This document shows, one piece after another, positions 22,380-30,085 of a stretch of DNA of 30,085 nucleotides (position 1 is the first letter of the stretch; each line of letters begins with the position of its first letter). A program made the position numbers and the translations under genes. The stretch comes from a virus. Below the pieces are notes generated by a model, which was not told where the DNA came from, ran no database searches, and worked only from the letters and a program-made list of their open reading frames with translations. The stretch covers positions 1-30,085 of the IMG/VR virus record IMGVR_UViG_3300030419_003698; one strand, 5' to 3'.

Positions 22380-25118
22380 ATGAAATTGAAATATCGTAAT
22401 CTATTAGTATCAGTTATGATGATGACTGGATTGTTTGCTCAATCTATAGTTGGAGTTGTAGGTGATTCTAACTCAGAACCGCTTGAAGGAGCTAATGTTG
22501 TAGTTGAAGGCACTGATTTAGGTGGAATGACCAATTCTGATGGTACATTTTCCATTGATGTCGATGCAGGACAGTACAAAGTAACAGCATCTTTCATAGG
22601 TTACAAATCTTTTACTCAATTAGTTGATGTAAAGGATGTTGCAGTAAGTGTTGATTTCTTACTTGAAATTGATGCGGTTGCATTATCAGATGTTGAGGTT
22701 TTGGCCTCAAGAGCTGATGAGAATACACCTGTTGCTTATACAAATGTAGGAAAAGAAGAAATGGAATTTCGTCTTGGTTCTCAAGATGTTCCGATGGCAC
22801 TTAATACTACACCAAGTGTATATGCAACTCAACAAGGTGGTGGTGCGGGTGATGCTCGTATCAATGTAAGAGGTTTTAATCAACGAAATGTTGCTGTTAT
22901 GATTAACGGAGTTCCCCAGAATGATATGGAGAACGGATGGGTTTATTGGTCTAATTGGGATGGTGTTGCAGATGCAGCCCAATCAATTCAGATGCAAAGA
23001 GGTTTATCCGCCGTTAATTTAGCTACCCCTTCCATTGGTGGAACAATGAACATCATAACCGACCCTGCTCAGTATGAAAAGGGTGGAAAGTTCAAACAAG
23101 AAGCTGGTGATGGTGGTTTTCTAAAAACAACCATTAACTATAATACTGGTCTAATTAATGACAAGTTAGCTTTAAGTGGAACTATTGTTCGTAAAACAGG
23201 TGATGGAATAATCGATGCTACTTGGACAGATGCATGGGCATATTATTTAGGTTCAAGTTATCAACTAAATGAAGATAACAGATTTGAATTATATGCAATC
23301 GGTGCTCCACAACGACATGGACAAAATCTATACAAACAGAATATTGCTACATACTCACAAGAGTTAGCTGGTAGTATTGATGGATATGATACTGAAGCAT
23401 TTGCTGAAGGTAACAAATTCGAAACTGAAGCTGGTAGATTGTTCAATCAGAATTGGGGAGCTGTAGACCCATCATATAAAGGCCAACAATATTGGTATAT
23501 GTATGGTGCAAGAACAACCGATAGGTATAGTCCTAACTTTCTTAATGAAAGGGAAAACTTCTTCCACAAACCATTAGTTAACTTAAATCATTTTATGACA
23601 ATAAATGACCAAACTCGTTTGAGTTCTGTTCTTTATTGGAGTGGTGGTTCAGGTGGTGGTACTGGTACATATGGTAGTGTATCAAGAACACCAGCAGTTG
23701 ATGGTAATTCATGGTGGGCAAGTTCACCCTGGCAATGGGATTGGAATGCTGAGATTGAACAAAATCGTACTAACATAGATGCAGACTGGTCAGAAACAGA
23801 ACATCGTTCAACAGGTATACTTCGTAACTCAATTAATCGTCAAAACACTTATGGTTTGATTTCTAAATTAAACTATGATGTTTCAGATGAACTTGAAGTT
23901 CAAGTTGGTGTTGATTGGAGAACTGCTGGTATAGAACACGCTCGTGAAGTTCGTGATTTATTAGGTGGTGATTATTATGTTGATTTTGCTGACGATAATG
24001 CACCTGATGGTAAGAAAGTTGGTTTAGGTGATATAATTGCTTATCATAATTCAACGACTGTAGATTGGTTAGGTGGGTTCATACAAGGTAAGTATGAAAC
24101 TGAAAAACTAAATGTATATGGTATGGGTGGAGTTTCAAGTATTGAATACTCTTATCAAGACCATTTCACAGTCGAGAATGAAGTGATTAAGGCTGACCCA
24201 ATTACTACTTATCAAGTTAAAGGTGGTGGATTATATAGATTAAATGATGGTTTGAGTGTATTTGGTAATGCTGGATATGTTCAGAAACCACCAATTATGG
24301 ATAATGTAATTTACTATGATGGTACAGTCTCAACAGACCCTGCTAATGAGAAATTTATTTCTACAGAAGCTGGTTTAAACTATTCTGCAGAAAAATTTGC
24401 AGTTAAAGTTAGTGGGTATAACACAGATTGGCAAGATAGAAACTTGACTAAAGCAGTATCTACTGGTCAAGGTTCATCAGGTGATACTGATGTTATCTTT
24501 TTAAGAGGTGTTAACCAAAATCATCAAGGTATAGAAGTTGAAACTAAAGTTCATCCACATGATTTGGTAGAACTTGATTTTATTGCTTCATTTGGTAAAT
24601 GGAAATTCGATGGTGATGCTGATGGAACTTATCAAGAACAAGAGTTCAATGAGAATGGTGAAGTCACAGGATTGACAACTACTGAATATTCTTATGCACT
24701 TGATGGATTGTTTGTAGGTGACCAACCACAAACATCTTATATCTTAGGTTTAACACTTAAACCAGTTAAGGGATTAAGATTACAGGCACTTTACAAAACA
24801 TATGATAAAAACTACTCTGATTGGAGCCCTTCGGCTCGTGAAATTGAAGAGGGAGTTGCTGATAGAGCTCAAGTTTGGGAAGCCCCAGGTTACTCAAAAC
24901 TTGATTTACACGCATCATATAAACTTCCAAGTGTTGCTGGTTTAGATTTGACATTAACAGGTCATATCTTCAATGCACTTGATGAAGTATTTGTTCAAGA
25001 TGCCGTAGATAATAGCCAATATAATGCTTGGGGTGATAAAGTACACGCGGCACACAACGCTGAAGTATTTTTAGGAACACCACGATATGCAAATATTGGA
25101 TTGACTGTTAATTTCTAA
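22380..25118 (+). CDS. TonB-dependent outer-membrane receptor with carboxypeptidase-regulatory-like domain
   Basis: 912 aa from ATG 22380; the ATG at 22374 touches the AGGAG site, so 22380 is preferred. A signal peptide (LLVSVMMMTGLFAQ) is followed by a CarboxypepD_reg-like domain with PLEGANVVVEGTDLGG and TNSDGTFSIDVDAGQY (about 30-95). The plug domain follows (DVPMALNTTPSVYATQQGGG, then RINVRGFNQRNVAVMINGVP), and then a full beta-barrel with aromatic girdles, ending in the outer-membrane signature IGLTVNF. It looks intact, with no frameshift. Such receptors import siderophores, vitamin B12 or glycans using TonB. In a phage it might raise nutrient uptake, replace a receptor or block other phages. 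FCB-type architecture points to the host. Confidence 0.9.
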   Translation: MKLKYRNLLVSVMMMTGLFAQSIVGVVGDSNSEPLEGANVVVEGTDLGGMTNSDGTFSIDVDAGQYKVTASFIGYKSFTQLVDVKDVAVSVDFLLEIDAVALSDVEVLASRADENTPVAYTNVGKEEMEFRLGSQDVPMALNTTPSVYATQQGGGAGDARINVRGFNQRNVAVMINGVPQNDMENGWVYWSNWDGVADAAQSIQMQRGLSAVNLATPSIGGTMNIITDPAQYEKGGKFKQEAGDGGFLKTTINYNTGLINDKLALSGTIVRKTGDGIIDATWTDAWAYYLGSSYQLNEDNRFELYAIGAPQRHGQNLYKQNIATYSQELAGSIDGYDTEAFAEGNKFETEAGRLFNQNWGAVDPSYKGQQYWYMYGARTTDRYSPNFLNERENFFHKPLVNLNHFMTINDQTRLSSVLYWSGGSGGGTGTYGSVSRTPAVDGNSWWASSPWQWDWNAEIEQNRTNIDADWSETEHRSTGILRNSINRQNTYGLISKLNYDVSDELEVQVGVDWRTAGIEHAREVRDLLGGDYYVDFADDNAPDGKKVGLGDIIAYHNSTTVDWLGGFIQGKYETEKLNVYGMGGVSSIEYSYQDHFTVENEVIKADPITTYQVKGGGLYRLNDGLSVFGNAGYVQKPPIMDNVIYYDGTVSTDPANEKFISTEAGLNYSAEKFAVKVSGYNTDWQDRNLTKAVSTGQGSSGDTDVIFLRGVNQNHQGIEVETKVHPHDLVELDFIASFGKWKFDGDADGTYQEQEFNENGEVTGLTTTEYSYALDGLFVGDQPQTSYILGLTLKPVKGLRLQALYKTYDKNYSDWSPSAREIEEGVADRAQVWEAPGYSKLDLHASYKLPSVAGLDLTLTGHIFNALDEVFVQDAVDNSQYNAWGDKVHAAHNAEVFLGTPRYANIGLTVNF

Positions 25119-25128
25119 AATGTAATGT

Positions 25129-25152
25129 TGGGCGGTTGAAATATACCGCCCA
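25129..25152 (+). terminator. hairpin after the TonB receptor gene
   Basis: TGGGCGGT and ACCGCCCA form a perfect 8-bp, GC-rich stem around TGAAATAT, the strongest hairpin in this stretch. The following bases (TATTTG) are a poor T-run, so it may stabilise the receptor mRNA or end it partially before the glutamine synthetase gene. Confidence 0.6.
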
Positions 25153-25180
25153 TATTTGCAAATATTGAGGAACATTAAAA

Positions 25181-26170
25181 ATGCATAAATTAGAATATCT
25201 TTGGTTGGATGGTTGTACACCAACGCAAATAAGGTACAAAACAAAAGTTGTGAAAGATTTTGGCAAATCAGTAGAAGGTGTGCCAGTTTGGGGATTCGAT
25301 GGAAGTTCTACTCAACAAGCAGAAGGTAACAATTCTGATTGTGTTTTAAAACCTGTAAGAGTTTATGAGAATCCATTAGAAAAAGAAAGTTCAATAGTTT
25401 TATGTGAAGTATGGAATGTAAATGATACACCACATGAAACAAATACAAGAAGAAAGTTAGAGGAAACCATTTTAGATATAGAAGATGATATTGACGAATG
25501 GGTAGGATTTGAACAAGAATATACATTCTATGAAAATGGATGGCCTTATGGTTGGCCACCACTTGATGAACCAGCACCACAAGGGGATTATTATTGTGGT
25601 AGAAACATTGGTGATAGAATTTCAAGACAACATTTAAATGCATGTATTAAAGCAGGTATTAGTATTTGTGGAACAAACGCAGAAGTTATGTTAGGACAAT
25701 GGGAATATCAGATTGGTGCAGGTGGTTCAATCCATATGAGTGATGATTTATGGGTAGCAAGATGGTTGATGGAAAGAATTTGTGAAAAATGGGGATTAGA
25801 AGTTTCATTACATCCAAAGCCAATTCAAGGTGATTGGAATGGTGCTGGTTGTCATACTAATTTCTCTACAAAATGGATGAGAGAAGAGGGTGGATGGGAT
25901 AAGATAATTGAAGCTTGTGAAAAGTTATCAGAAAATCCACAAGAACATATTGAAGTTTATGGTGAAGATAACGAACAAAGATTAACAGGTGAACACGAAA
26001 CTTGTTCTATTAATGAATTTCGTTATGGTGTTTCAGATAGAGGAGCATCTATTCGTATTCCATGGCAAGTAGAAGTAGATGGTTGTGGTTATTTAGAAGA
26101 TAGAAGACCATCATCTAACTGCGACCCATATATTGTTGCAGAAAAGTTGGTATCTACGATTTGTAAATGA
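25181..26170 (+). CDS. glnII: type II (eukaryote-like) glutamine synthetase
   Basis: 329 aa, the size of GSII rather than the larger GSI. The family motifs are all there: WGFDGSST at 37-44, FEQEYT with E111 and E113 as metal ligands, GWPPLDEPAPQGDYYCG, NAEVMLGQWEYQIG from 166, GDWNGAGCHTNFST at 217-230, RGASIRIP at 287-294 and EDRRPSSNCDPY at 306-317. The enzyme joins ammonia to glutamate with ATP. GSII lacks the adenylylation site used to switch GSI off, so it would be hard for the host to silence. The start ATG has TTGAGGA upstream. It sits between the TonB receptor and the DNA polymerase, so nitrogen supply for nucleotide synthesis is a reasonable role. Active residues appear intact. Confidence 0.92.
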   Translation: MHKLEYLWLDGCTPTQIRYKTKVVKDFGKSVEGVPVWGFDGSSTQQAEGNNSDCVLKPVRVYENPLEKESSIVLCEVWNVNDTPHETNTRRKLEETILDIEDDIDEWVGFEQEYTFYENGWPYGWPPLDEPAPQGDYYCGRNIGDRISRQHLNACIKAGISICGTNAEVMLGQWEYQIGAGGSIHMSDDLWVARWLMERICEKWGLEVSLHPKPIQGDWNGAGCHTNFSTKWMREEGGWDKIIEACEKLSENPQEHIEVYGEDNEQRLTGEHETCSINEFRYGVSDRGASIRIPWQVEVDGCGYLEDRRPSSNCDPYIVAEKLVSTICK

Positions 26171-26193
26171 TATTTATGTTAAAGAGGTTATAA

Positions 26194-28698
26194 TTGTATC
26201 AAGCTATACATTACGAAAAACGAAAAAATAAAATACACTTATGGGATGACCGAAAAGGACATTTAGTCATCCCATATAAAAAATACGCCTACATTAAAAA
26301 TTCCACAGGACAACATTATTCTCTTGATGGTGATAAGGTAAAAAAGATTTATAAATGGGAAGATGAAGATTATCCAAATCTATTTGAGAGTGATGTTCCT
26401 ATCACTACAAGATTTTTAGTTGACCAATATACAGATAGTGATGAACCGAGTGAAGGTATAAGAACTTTATTTTTTGATATTGAGGTAGAAGTAGTTGATG
26501 GTTTTCCTGATGTAACTAAAGCGAATGAACAAATAACTTCAATCGCTATGTATGATGAAGTTGCAAAACAATATTTGTGTTACACTTTAGATACTAAAGA
26601 TAGAGTTCAGAATTATGAACATGGTGATACAAAGGTTAAATTATTTAAAACAGAATATGAATTGTTAACACAATTTTATAGAAAGTATGCTGAGATACAA
26701 CCACATATATTAAGTGGTTGGAATTGTGAATTTTTTGATGTTCCATATCTTTATAATAGAACAGTCAAAGTTTTGGGTGTAGAGGTTGCAAATATGTTAT
26801 CACCAATTCGTGATGTTTATTATAATGAATATAAAAAGAAACATAATATTGCTGGTGTAAGTGTTTTAGATTATCTCACATTATATAGAAAGTTTTCTTT
26901 CATTCAACAATCAAGTTATCGTTTAGATTACATTGGAGAAGTTGAAGTTGGTATGAAAAAAATTGAGTATGAGGGAACACTTAATGATTTATATGAAAAT
27001 GATTTAGATAAGTTTATTGAATATAATATTCGAGATGTAAGAATATTGATTGAATTAGATGAAAAGTTAGATTTTATTGAAATTGCTCGTGGTATTGCTC
27101 ACTTAGGTCATATACCATATGAAGATGTGCATATGAGTTCAAGATATCTTGAGGGAGCTATTTTGGTTTACTTGAAAAAAATTGGAGTTGTTGCACCAAA
27201 CAAACCACCACGACCTAAAAAAATAAATGAAGAACAATTTGCTGGAGCTTATGTTCAAGACCCACAACGAGGCAAACACGATTGGGTTTACGATTTAGAT
27301 ATCACAAGTATGTATCCGAGTGTTATTCGTTCTTTAAATATATCACCAGAAACTAAGGTTGGTAAAGTTGATGGTTGGAATGCAGAAGAGTTCTTGAAAA
27401 AAGATTTAGTAAAAACCTATACCTTAAAAAATAGACATGGTAAAACTATTGATACCATTAGTAATACAGATTTTGGAAAGTATTTAGAAACTTCAGGTTT
27501 GAGTATTGCAAGTAATGGTGTAATGTATAGAACTGATAAACAAGGGTTGATTCCTGCTCTACTTACAAAATGGTTTAATGAAAGAGTTGAGATGAGAAAA
27601 CTCGTGAAGAAATTCCACGAACAAGGTGATAAAGTTAAAGAAGATTATTTTGATAGAAGACAATATTTACAGAAGATTTTGTTAAACTCATTATATGGTG
27701 TATTAGGTTTACCAGTATTTAGATTTTATGATTTGGATAATGCTGAGGCAACCACATTAACAGGTCAATCATTAATTAAATTTAGTAAGAAAATTACTAA
27801 TCATTTTTATAATAAAGAATTGAATAACAATGAAGATTATGTTATATACATCGATACAGATAGTATTTTCGCATCGGCAGTTCCATTAATTGAAAAAAGA
27901 TTTCCAAATCAAAAATTATCAGATACAATGATGACACAAAGAATTATGGAAGTGTGTGGTGAGGTTCAAGATTTTTTAAATATAAGTTATAATTATTTCG
28001 CAAAGAAGTTTTTGAATATCAATGACCATGTATTTGATATTAAACAAGAGGTGGTTGCTAAGACTGGATTGTTTGTTACTAAGAAAAGATATGGGTTAAA
28101 AATTATTAATGATGCTGGTAGAAAAGTAAATAAAATTCATGTTAAGGGATTAGATACTGTCCGAAGTAATTTTGCAAAGGCAATGAAAGGATTATTAACT
28201 AATGTATTAGAGGATATTTTGGCTGATGTTCCAAAGGAACAGATAGATGAGAGAATTAGTAAATTTAAAAGAAATATGCATAATTTACATTATGATGTAA
28301 TGGCAAATCCTATCGGTGTAAAAGGTATAGGAAAATATGAAGTAAAGGATACAGATACACCATTCTCATCATACAAAAAAGGATGTCCTGTTCATGTAAA
28401 ATCTGCAATCAATTATAATTCATTATTAGACTATTGGTATGAGGGTAGAAAATATGAAAAGATTACTAATGGTAATAAAATTAAGTGGGTTTACTTAAAG
28501 AACAATGAGTTTGGATTTGATACAATAGGTTATAAAGGTTATGAAGACCCACCACAAATATTAGAATTAATCAAAAATTATATAGACCATGATAGAATGT
28601 TTGAACAAGCAATGAGTAAAAAGATAGGAATGTTCTATGAAAGTATGAATTGGGAAGCTGTAGTTGATAAACAGCAAAGTATTGAAAGATTTTTTTGA
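26194..28698 (+). CDS. 43: family B DNA polymerase (T4 gp43 type)
   Basis: 834 aa, near T4 gp43 (898). Exonuclease motifs: FDIE at 94-97, NCEFFD at 177-182 and YNIRD at 277-281. Polymerase motifs: A is DLDITSMYPS at 367-376, B is KILLNSLYG at 494-502, C is IDTDS at 553-557. The last residues QQSIERFF (827-834) form a textbook PIP-box (Qxx[ILM]xxFF) that would bind the sliding clamp encoded next. TTG 26194 is the start, as GAGG (26184-26187) lies six bases upstream. The enzyme replicates the genome with proofreading. The stop precedes the clamp gene by 67 bases containing a promoter-like element. Confidence 0.93.
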   Translation: MYQAIHYEKRKNKIHLWDDRKGHLVIPYKKYAYIKNSTGQHYSLDGDKVKKIYKWEDEDYPNLFESDVPITTRFLVDQYTDSDEPSEGIRTLFFDIEVEVVDGFPDVTKANEQITSIAMYDEVAKQYLCYTLDTKDRVQNYEHGDTKVKLFKTEYELLTQFYRKYAEIQPHILSGWNCEFFDVPYLYNRTVKVLGVEVANMLSPIRDVYYNEYKKKHNIAGVSVLDYLTLYRKFSFIQQSSYRLDYIGEVEVGMKKIEYEGTLNDLYENDLDKFIEYNIRDVRILIELDEKLDFIEIARGIAHLGHIPYEDVHMSSRYLEGAILVYLKKIGVVAPNKPPRPKKINEEQFAGAYVQDPQRGKHDWVYDLDITSMYPSVIRSLNISPETKVGKVDGWNAEEFLKKDLVKTYTLKNRHGKTIDTISNTDFGKYLETSGLSIASNGVMYRTDKQGLIPALLTKWFNERVEMRKLVKKFHEQGDKVKEDYFDRRQYLQKILLNSLYGVLGLPVFRFYDLDNAEATTLTGQSLIKFSKKITNHFYNKELNNNEDYVIYIDTDSIFASAVPLIEKRFPNQKLSDTMMTQRIMEVCGEVQDFLNISYNYFAKKFLNINDHVFDIKQEVVAKTGLFVTKKRYGLKIINDAGRKVNKIHVKGLDTVRSNFAKAMKGLLTNVLEDILADVPKEQIDERISKFKRNMHNLHYDVMANPIGVKGIGKYEVKDTDTPFSSYKKGCPVHVKSAINYNSLLDYWYEGRKYEKITNGNKIKWVYLKNNEFGFDTIGYKGYEDPPQILELIKNYIDHDRMFEQAMSKKIGMFYESMNWEAVVDKQQSIERFF

Positions 28699-28702
28699 TT
28701 TT

Positions 28703-28727
28703 GAGAATTCTCGTATATATGTATATA
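28703..28727 (+). promoter_or_regulatory. promoter-like region with GAGAATTCTC palindrome and TCTCGTATATATG
   Basis: A perfect 10-base palindrome (28703-28712) runs into the TCTCGTATATATG element (28709-28721) shared with 20228-20240. No TTGACA-like box lies at the 18-base distance used elsewhere. The palindrome could be a binding site for an activator or repressor that controls the clamp gene. Confidence 0.4.
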
Positions 28728-28765
28728 TAGAGATAATTAACAATTAACAAATAGAGGAAATGGTT

Positions 28766-29494
28766 ATGAATAAACAAGCACTTCTTAGGTATATTAACAA
28801 ATACACATTAGGTGGAGAAATTAAATCAGTAAAATGGGTTAGTAATGGTAAATCACTTGCAACTCGTTTTATTAGTGGAGATAAATCACTTGTTGGTTCT
28901 GTTAAACTAAATAATTTTACAGATGTAGAACCATCTGAAATTGGAGTTTACAATACAACACAATTTATTTCACTTTTATCTATCTTAGGTGAAGATGTAG
29001 ATTTTAATTTACAACAGATTGGTGATAAATTTGTTAGTGTGGATATGTCAGATACACAAGGAACTAAAACTAAATATATGTTGAGTGACTTATCTGTTAT
29101 ACCTACACCACCTGAATTAAAAAACTTACCAAGTGATTTTGAATTGGAACTACAAGTTGATTCTTATTTTATTAACACTTTCATTAGTGGTAAATCTGCA
29201 TTACCAGATACCGATACTTTTACTATTCTTACAGAGAATGATAAGGTTAGTTTAGTAATTGGATATAGTAATGTGGCTACTAATAGAGTTACACTTCCAG
29301 TTGAACATACTGAATATAAGGATATTGAACCAATATCTTTTAATGCAACAATGTTTTCAAATGCATTACAGGCAAACAAAGAATGTCAGAAGGCTACTTT
29401 GAAAGTTAGTTCACAAGGAATAGCAACTATTAGTTTTAATATAGATGATTATGAATCAGAATATTATTTTGTAGCGACACAACAAGTAAATTAG
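28766..29494 (+). CDS. 45: sliding clamp (T4 gp45 type)
   Basis: 242 aa from ATG 28766; GAGGA (28754-28758) lies seven bases before it, while the ATG at 28760 is too close. The length is near T4 gp45 (228). Repeated beta-rich segments (FISGDKSLVGSVKLNNFTDV, GVYNTTQFISLLSIL, FELELQVDSYFINTFISG) and the internal near-repeat pattern fit the processivity clamp fold, which closes as a trimer around DNA and holds the polymerase. Context is strong: it directly follows the polymerase gene, whose C-terminus has the matching PIP-box. Clamp-loader genes (gp44/gp62) are not in this window. The next gene begins right after its TAG. Confidence 0.85.
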   Translation: MNKQALLRYINKYTLGGEIKSVKWVSNGKSLATRFISGDKSLVGSVKLNNFTDVEPSEIGVYNTTQFISLLSILGEDVDFNLQQIGDKFVSVDMSDTQGTKTKYMLSDLSVIPTPPELKNLPSDFELELQVDSYFINTFISGKSALPDTDTFTILTENDKVSLVIGYSNVATNRVTLPVEHTEYKDIEPISFNATMFSNALQANKECQKATLKVSSQGIATISFNIDDYESEYYFVATQQVN

Positions 29495-30085
29495 ATGTAT
29501 TTAGATTACTTTGATAAATTCTTAGATATGAAACCATATCTTGAAATCAAAGAAGATGAATGGGATTATATAAAGAATACTTTTGACAAAGAAGATGTCA
29601 AAGAAAGTTTAGCCCAAGTGGCTATGACTTATGAGATTCCTTACGCCGAAATTTCGGAAAATGATGCTTATAAAGCTTTAATGAAGTTAAAGGGTATGAG
29701 ACATAATGAAATTTTAGTTGATGGTGAATGGTTTGCTAGAGAGGGTTCTGAATATAGATATGATTTATCTTTTCAAGGTAAACAACAATACTTCCGAAGA
29801 ATAAATACAGGTAATTCCGCAAGTAATTACTTTCAACAAAAGAATAGGTGGAGTGTTGATGGAACTATTGCACCTGGACCTGAAAGAACTTGGAGTAATA
29901 AAAAGTTTATGACAAGTTTGATGGGTGCCGCTTACACATTGAAGTTACCTAAAATTGATAGAAAGTATTTTAGAACAATGATTGGATTGAGAAAGTATAT
30001 TTGTTCTCAGTTTAAACCAAATGTGGCAAAAGTATTATATGATAAGTTAGGTAGTGAAAACATATTAGACTTTAGTGCAGGTTGG
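29495..30085 (+). CDS. methyltransferase-like protein (partial at window end)
   Basis: 197 residues are visible, from the ATG touching the clamp stop, and the frame runs off the window. The first 150 residues are a charged, mostly helical domain (YLEIKEDEWDYIKNTFDKED). It reaches FRTMIGLRKYICSQFKPNVAKVLYD and then ILDFSAGW, which looks like motif I of a SAM-dependent methyltransferase of the DFSAGWGDRL type seen in some phage and large-virus DNA methylase-like proteins. The catalytic motifs would lie beyond the window, so the call is tentative. No ribosome binding site; coupling to the clamp gene is likely. Confidence 0.5.
   Translation, partial: MYLDYFDKFLDMKPYLEIKEDEWDYIKNTFDKEDVKESLAQVAMTYEIPYAEISENDAYKALMKLKGMRHNEILVDGEWFAREGSEYRYDLSFQGKQQYFRRINTGNSASNYFQQKNRWSVDGTIAPGPERTWSNKKFMTSLMGAAYTLKLPKIDRKYFRTMIGLRKYICSQFKPNVAKVLYDKLGSENILDFSAGW

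Noticed and set aside
25119-25180. Glutamine riboswitch (glnA motif) before the glutamine synthetase gene
   Set aside because: The gap holds one simple GC-rich hairpin and an ATTTGCAAAT palindrome; the conserved three-stem core is not there.
1-30085. CRISPR array, insertion sequences or integrase/attachment sites
   Set aside because: No regularly spaced repeats, transposase-like frames, terminal inverted repeats or integrase motifs were seen.

Overview
The window is a strongly AT-rich stretch of about 30 kb, almost entirely coding on the + strand, with short or overlapping gene junctions. It carries a T4-type replication set: gp32-like SSB, UvsX/RecA, RNase H-type 5' exonuclease, gp41-type helicase, family B DNA polymerase and gp45-type sliding clamp. 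It also has a B12-dependent ribonucleotide reductase and a Pnk-like 3' phosphatase. I read it as part of a large T4-like tailed phage, probably marine. The phage-borne TonB-dependent receptor begins with a carboxypeptidase-regulatory-like domain and is typical of the FCB group (Bacteroidota, Marinimicrobia and relatives). An FCB host, perhaps Marinimicrobia, is therefore my best guess, but it is an inference.

Layout: (1) 1-8353 is a tightly overlapping cassette for glycan or surface chemistry: three or four GT-A glycosyltransferases, one GT-B-like protein, two radical SAM proteins, a polysaccharide deacetylase-like protein, an SGNH hydrolase and small membrane or unknown proteins. (2) 8362-10987 starts at a clear promoter and holds a 53-aa charged protein, a lipoprotein, an Smr-domain protein, a membrane coiled-coil protein, a sulfotransferase and a coiled-coil/TM protein, ending at an intrinsic terminator. 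(3) 11210-13070 encodes two type IV pilin/pseudopilin-like proteins and two further exported or membrane-anchored proteins. (4) 13083-14631 has two TTGAC-N18-TATATT promoters driving a Pnk-type phosphatase, a zinc-ribbon protein and two small proteins. (5) 14631-15625 has a bidirectional terminator, the only minus-strand gene (a small secreted Lys-rich protein), and a gene-free stretch holding what looks like a large structured RNA flanked by operator-like palindromes. (6) 15626-30085 is the replication region, with the TonB receptor and a type II glutamine synthetase inserted between the reductase and the DNA polymerase. It ends in a truncated methyltransferase-like gene.

The core genes support DNA replication, recombination and dNTP supply. 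The accessory genes point to remodelling of the host surface (glycans, sulfation, outer-membrane receptor, pilin-like fibres) and of nitrogen metabolism. The most promising unexplained elements are the ~390-nt structured RNA (15030-15420), an H-type pseudoknot just upstream of the TonB receptor (22318-22351), and the pilin-like cluster.
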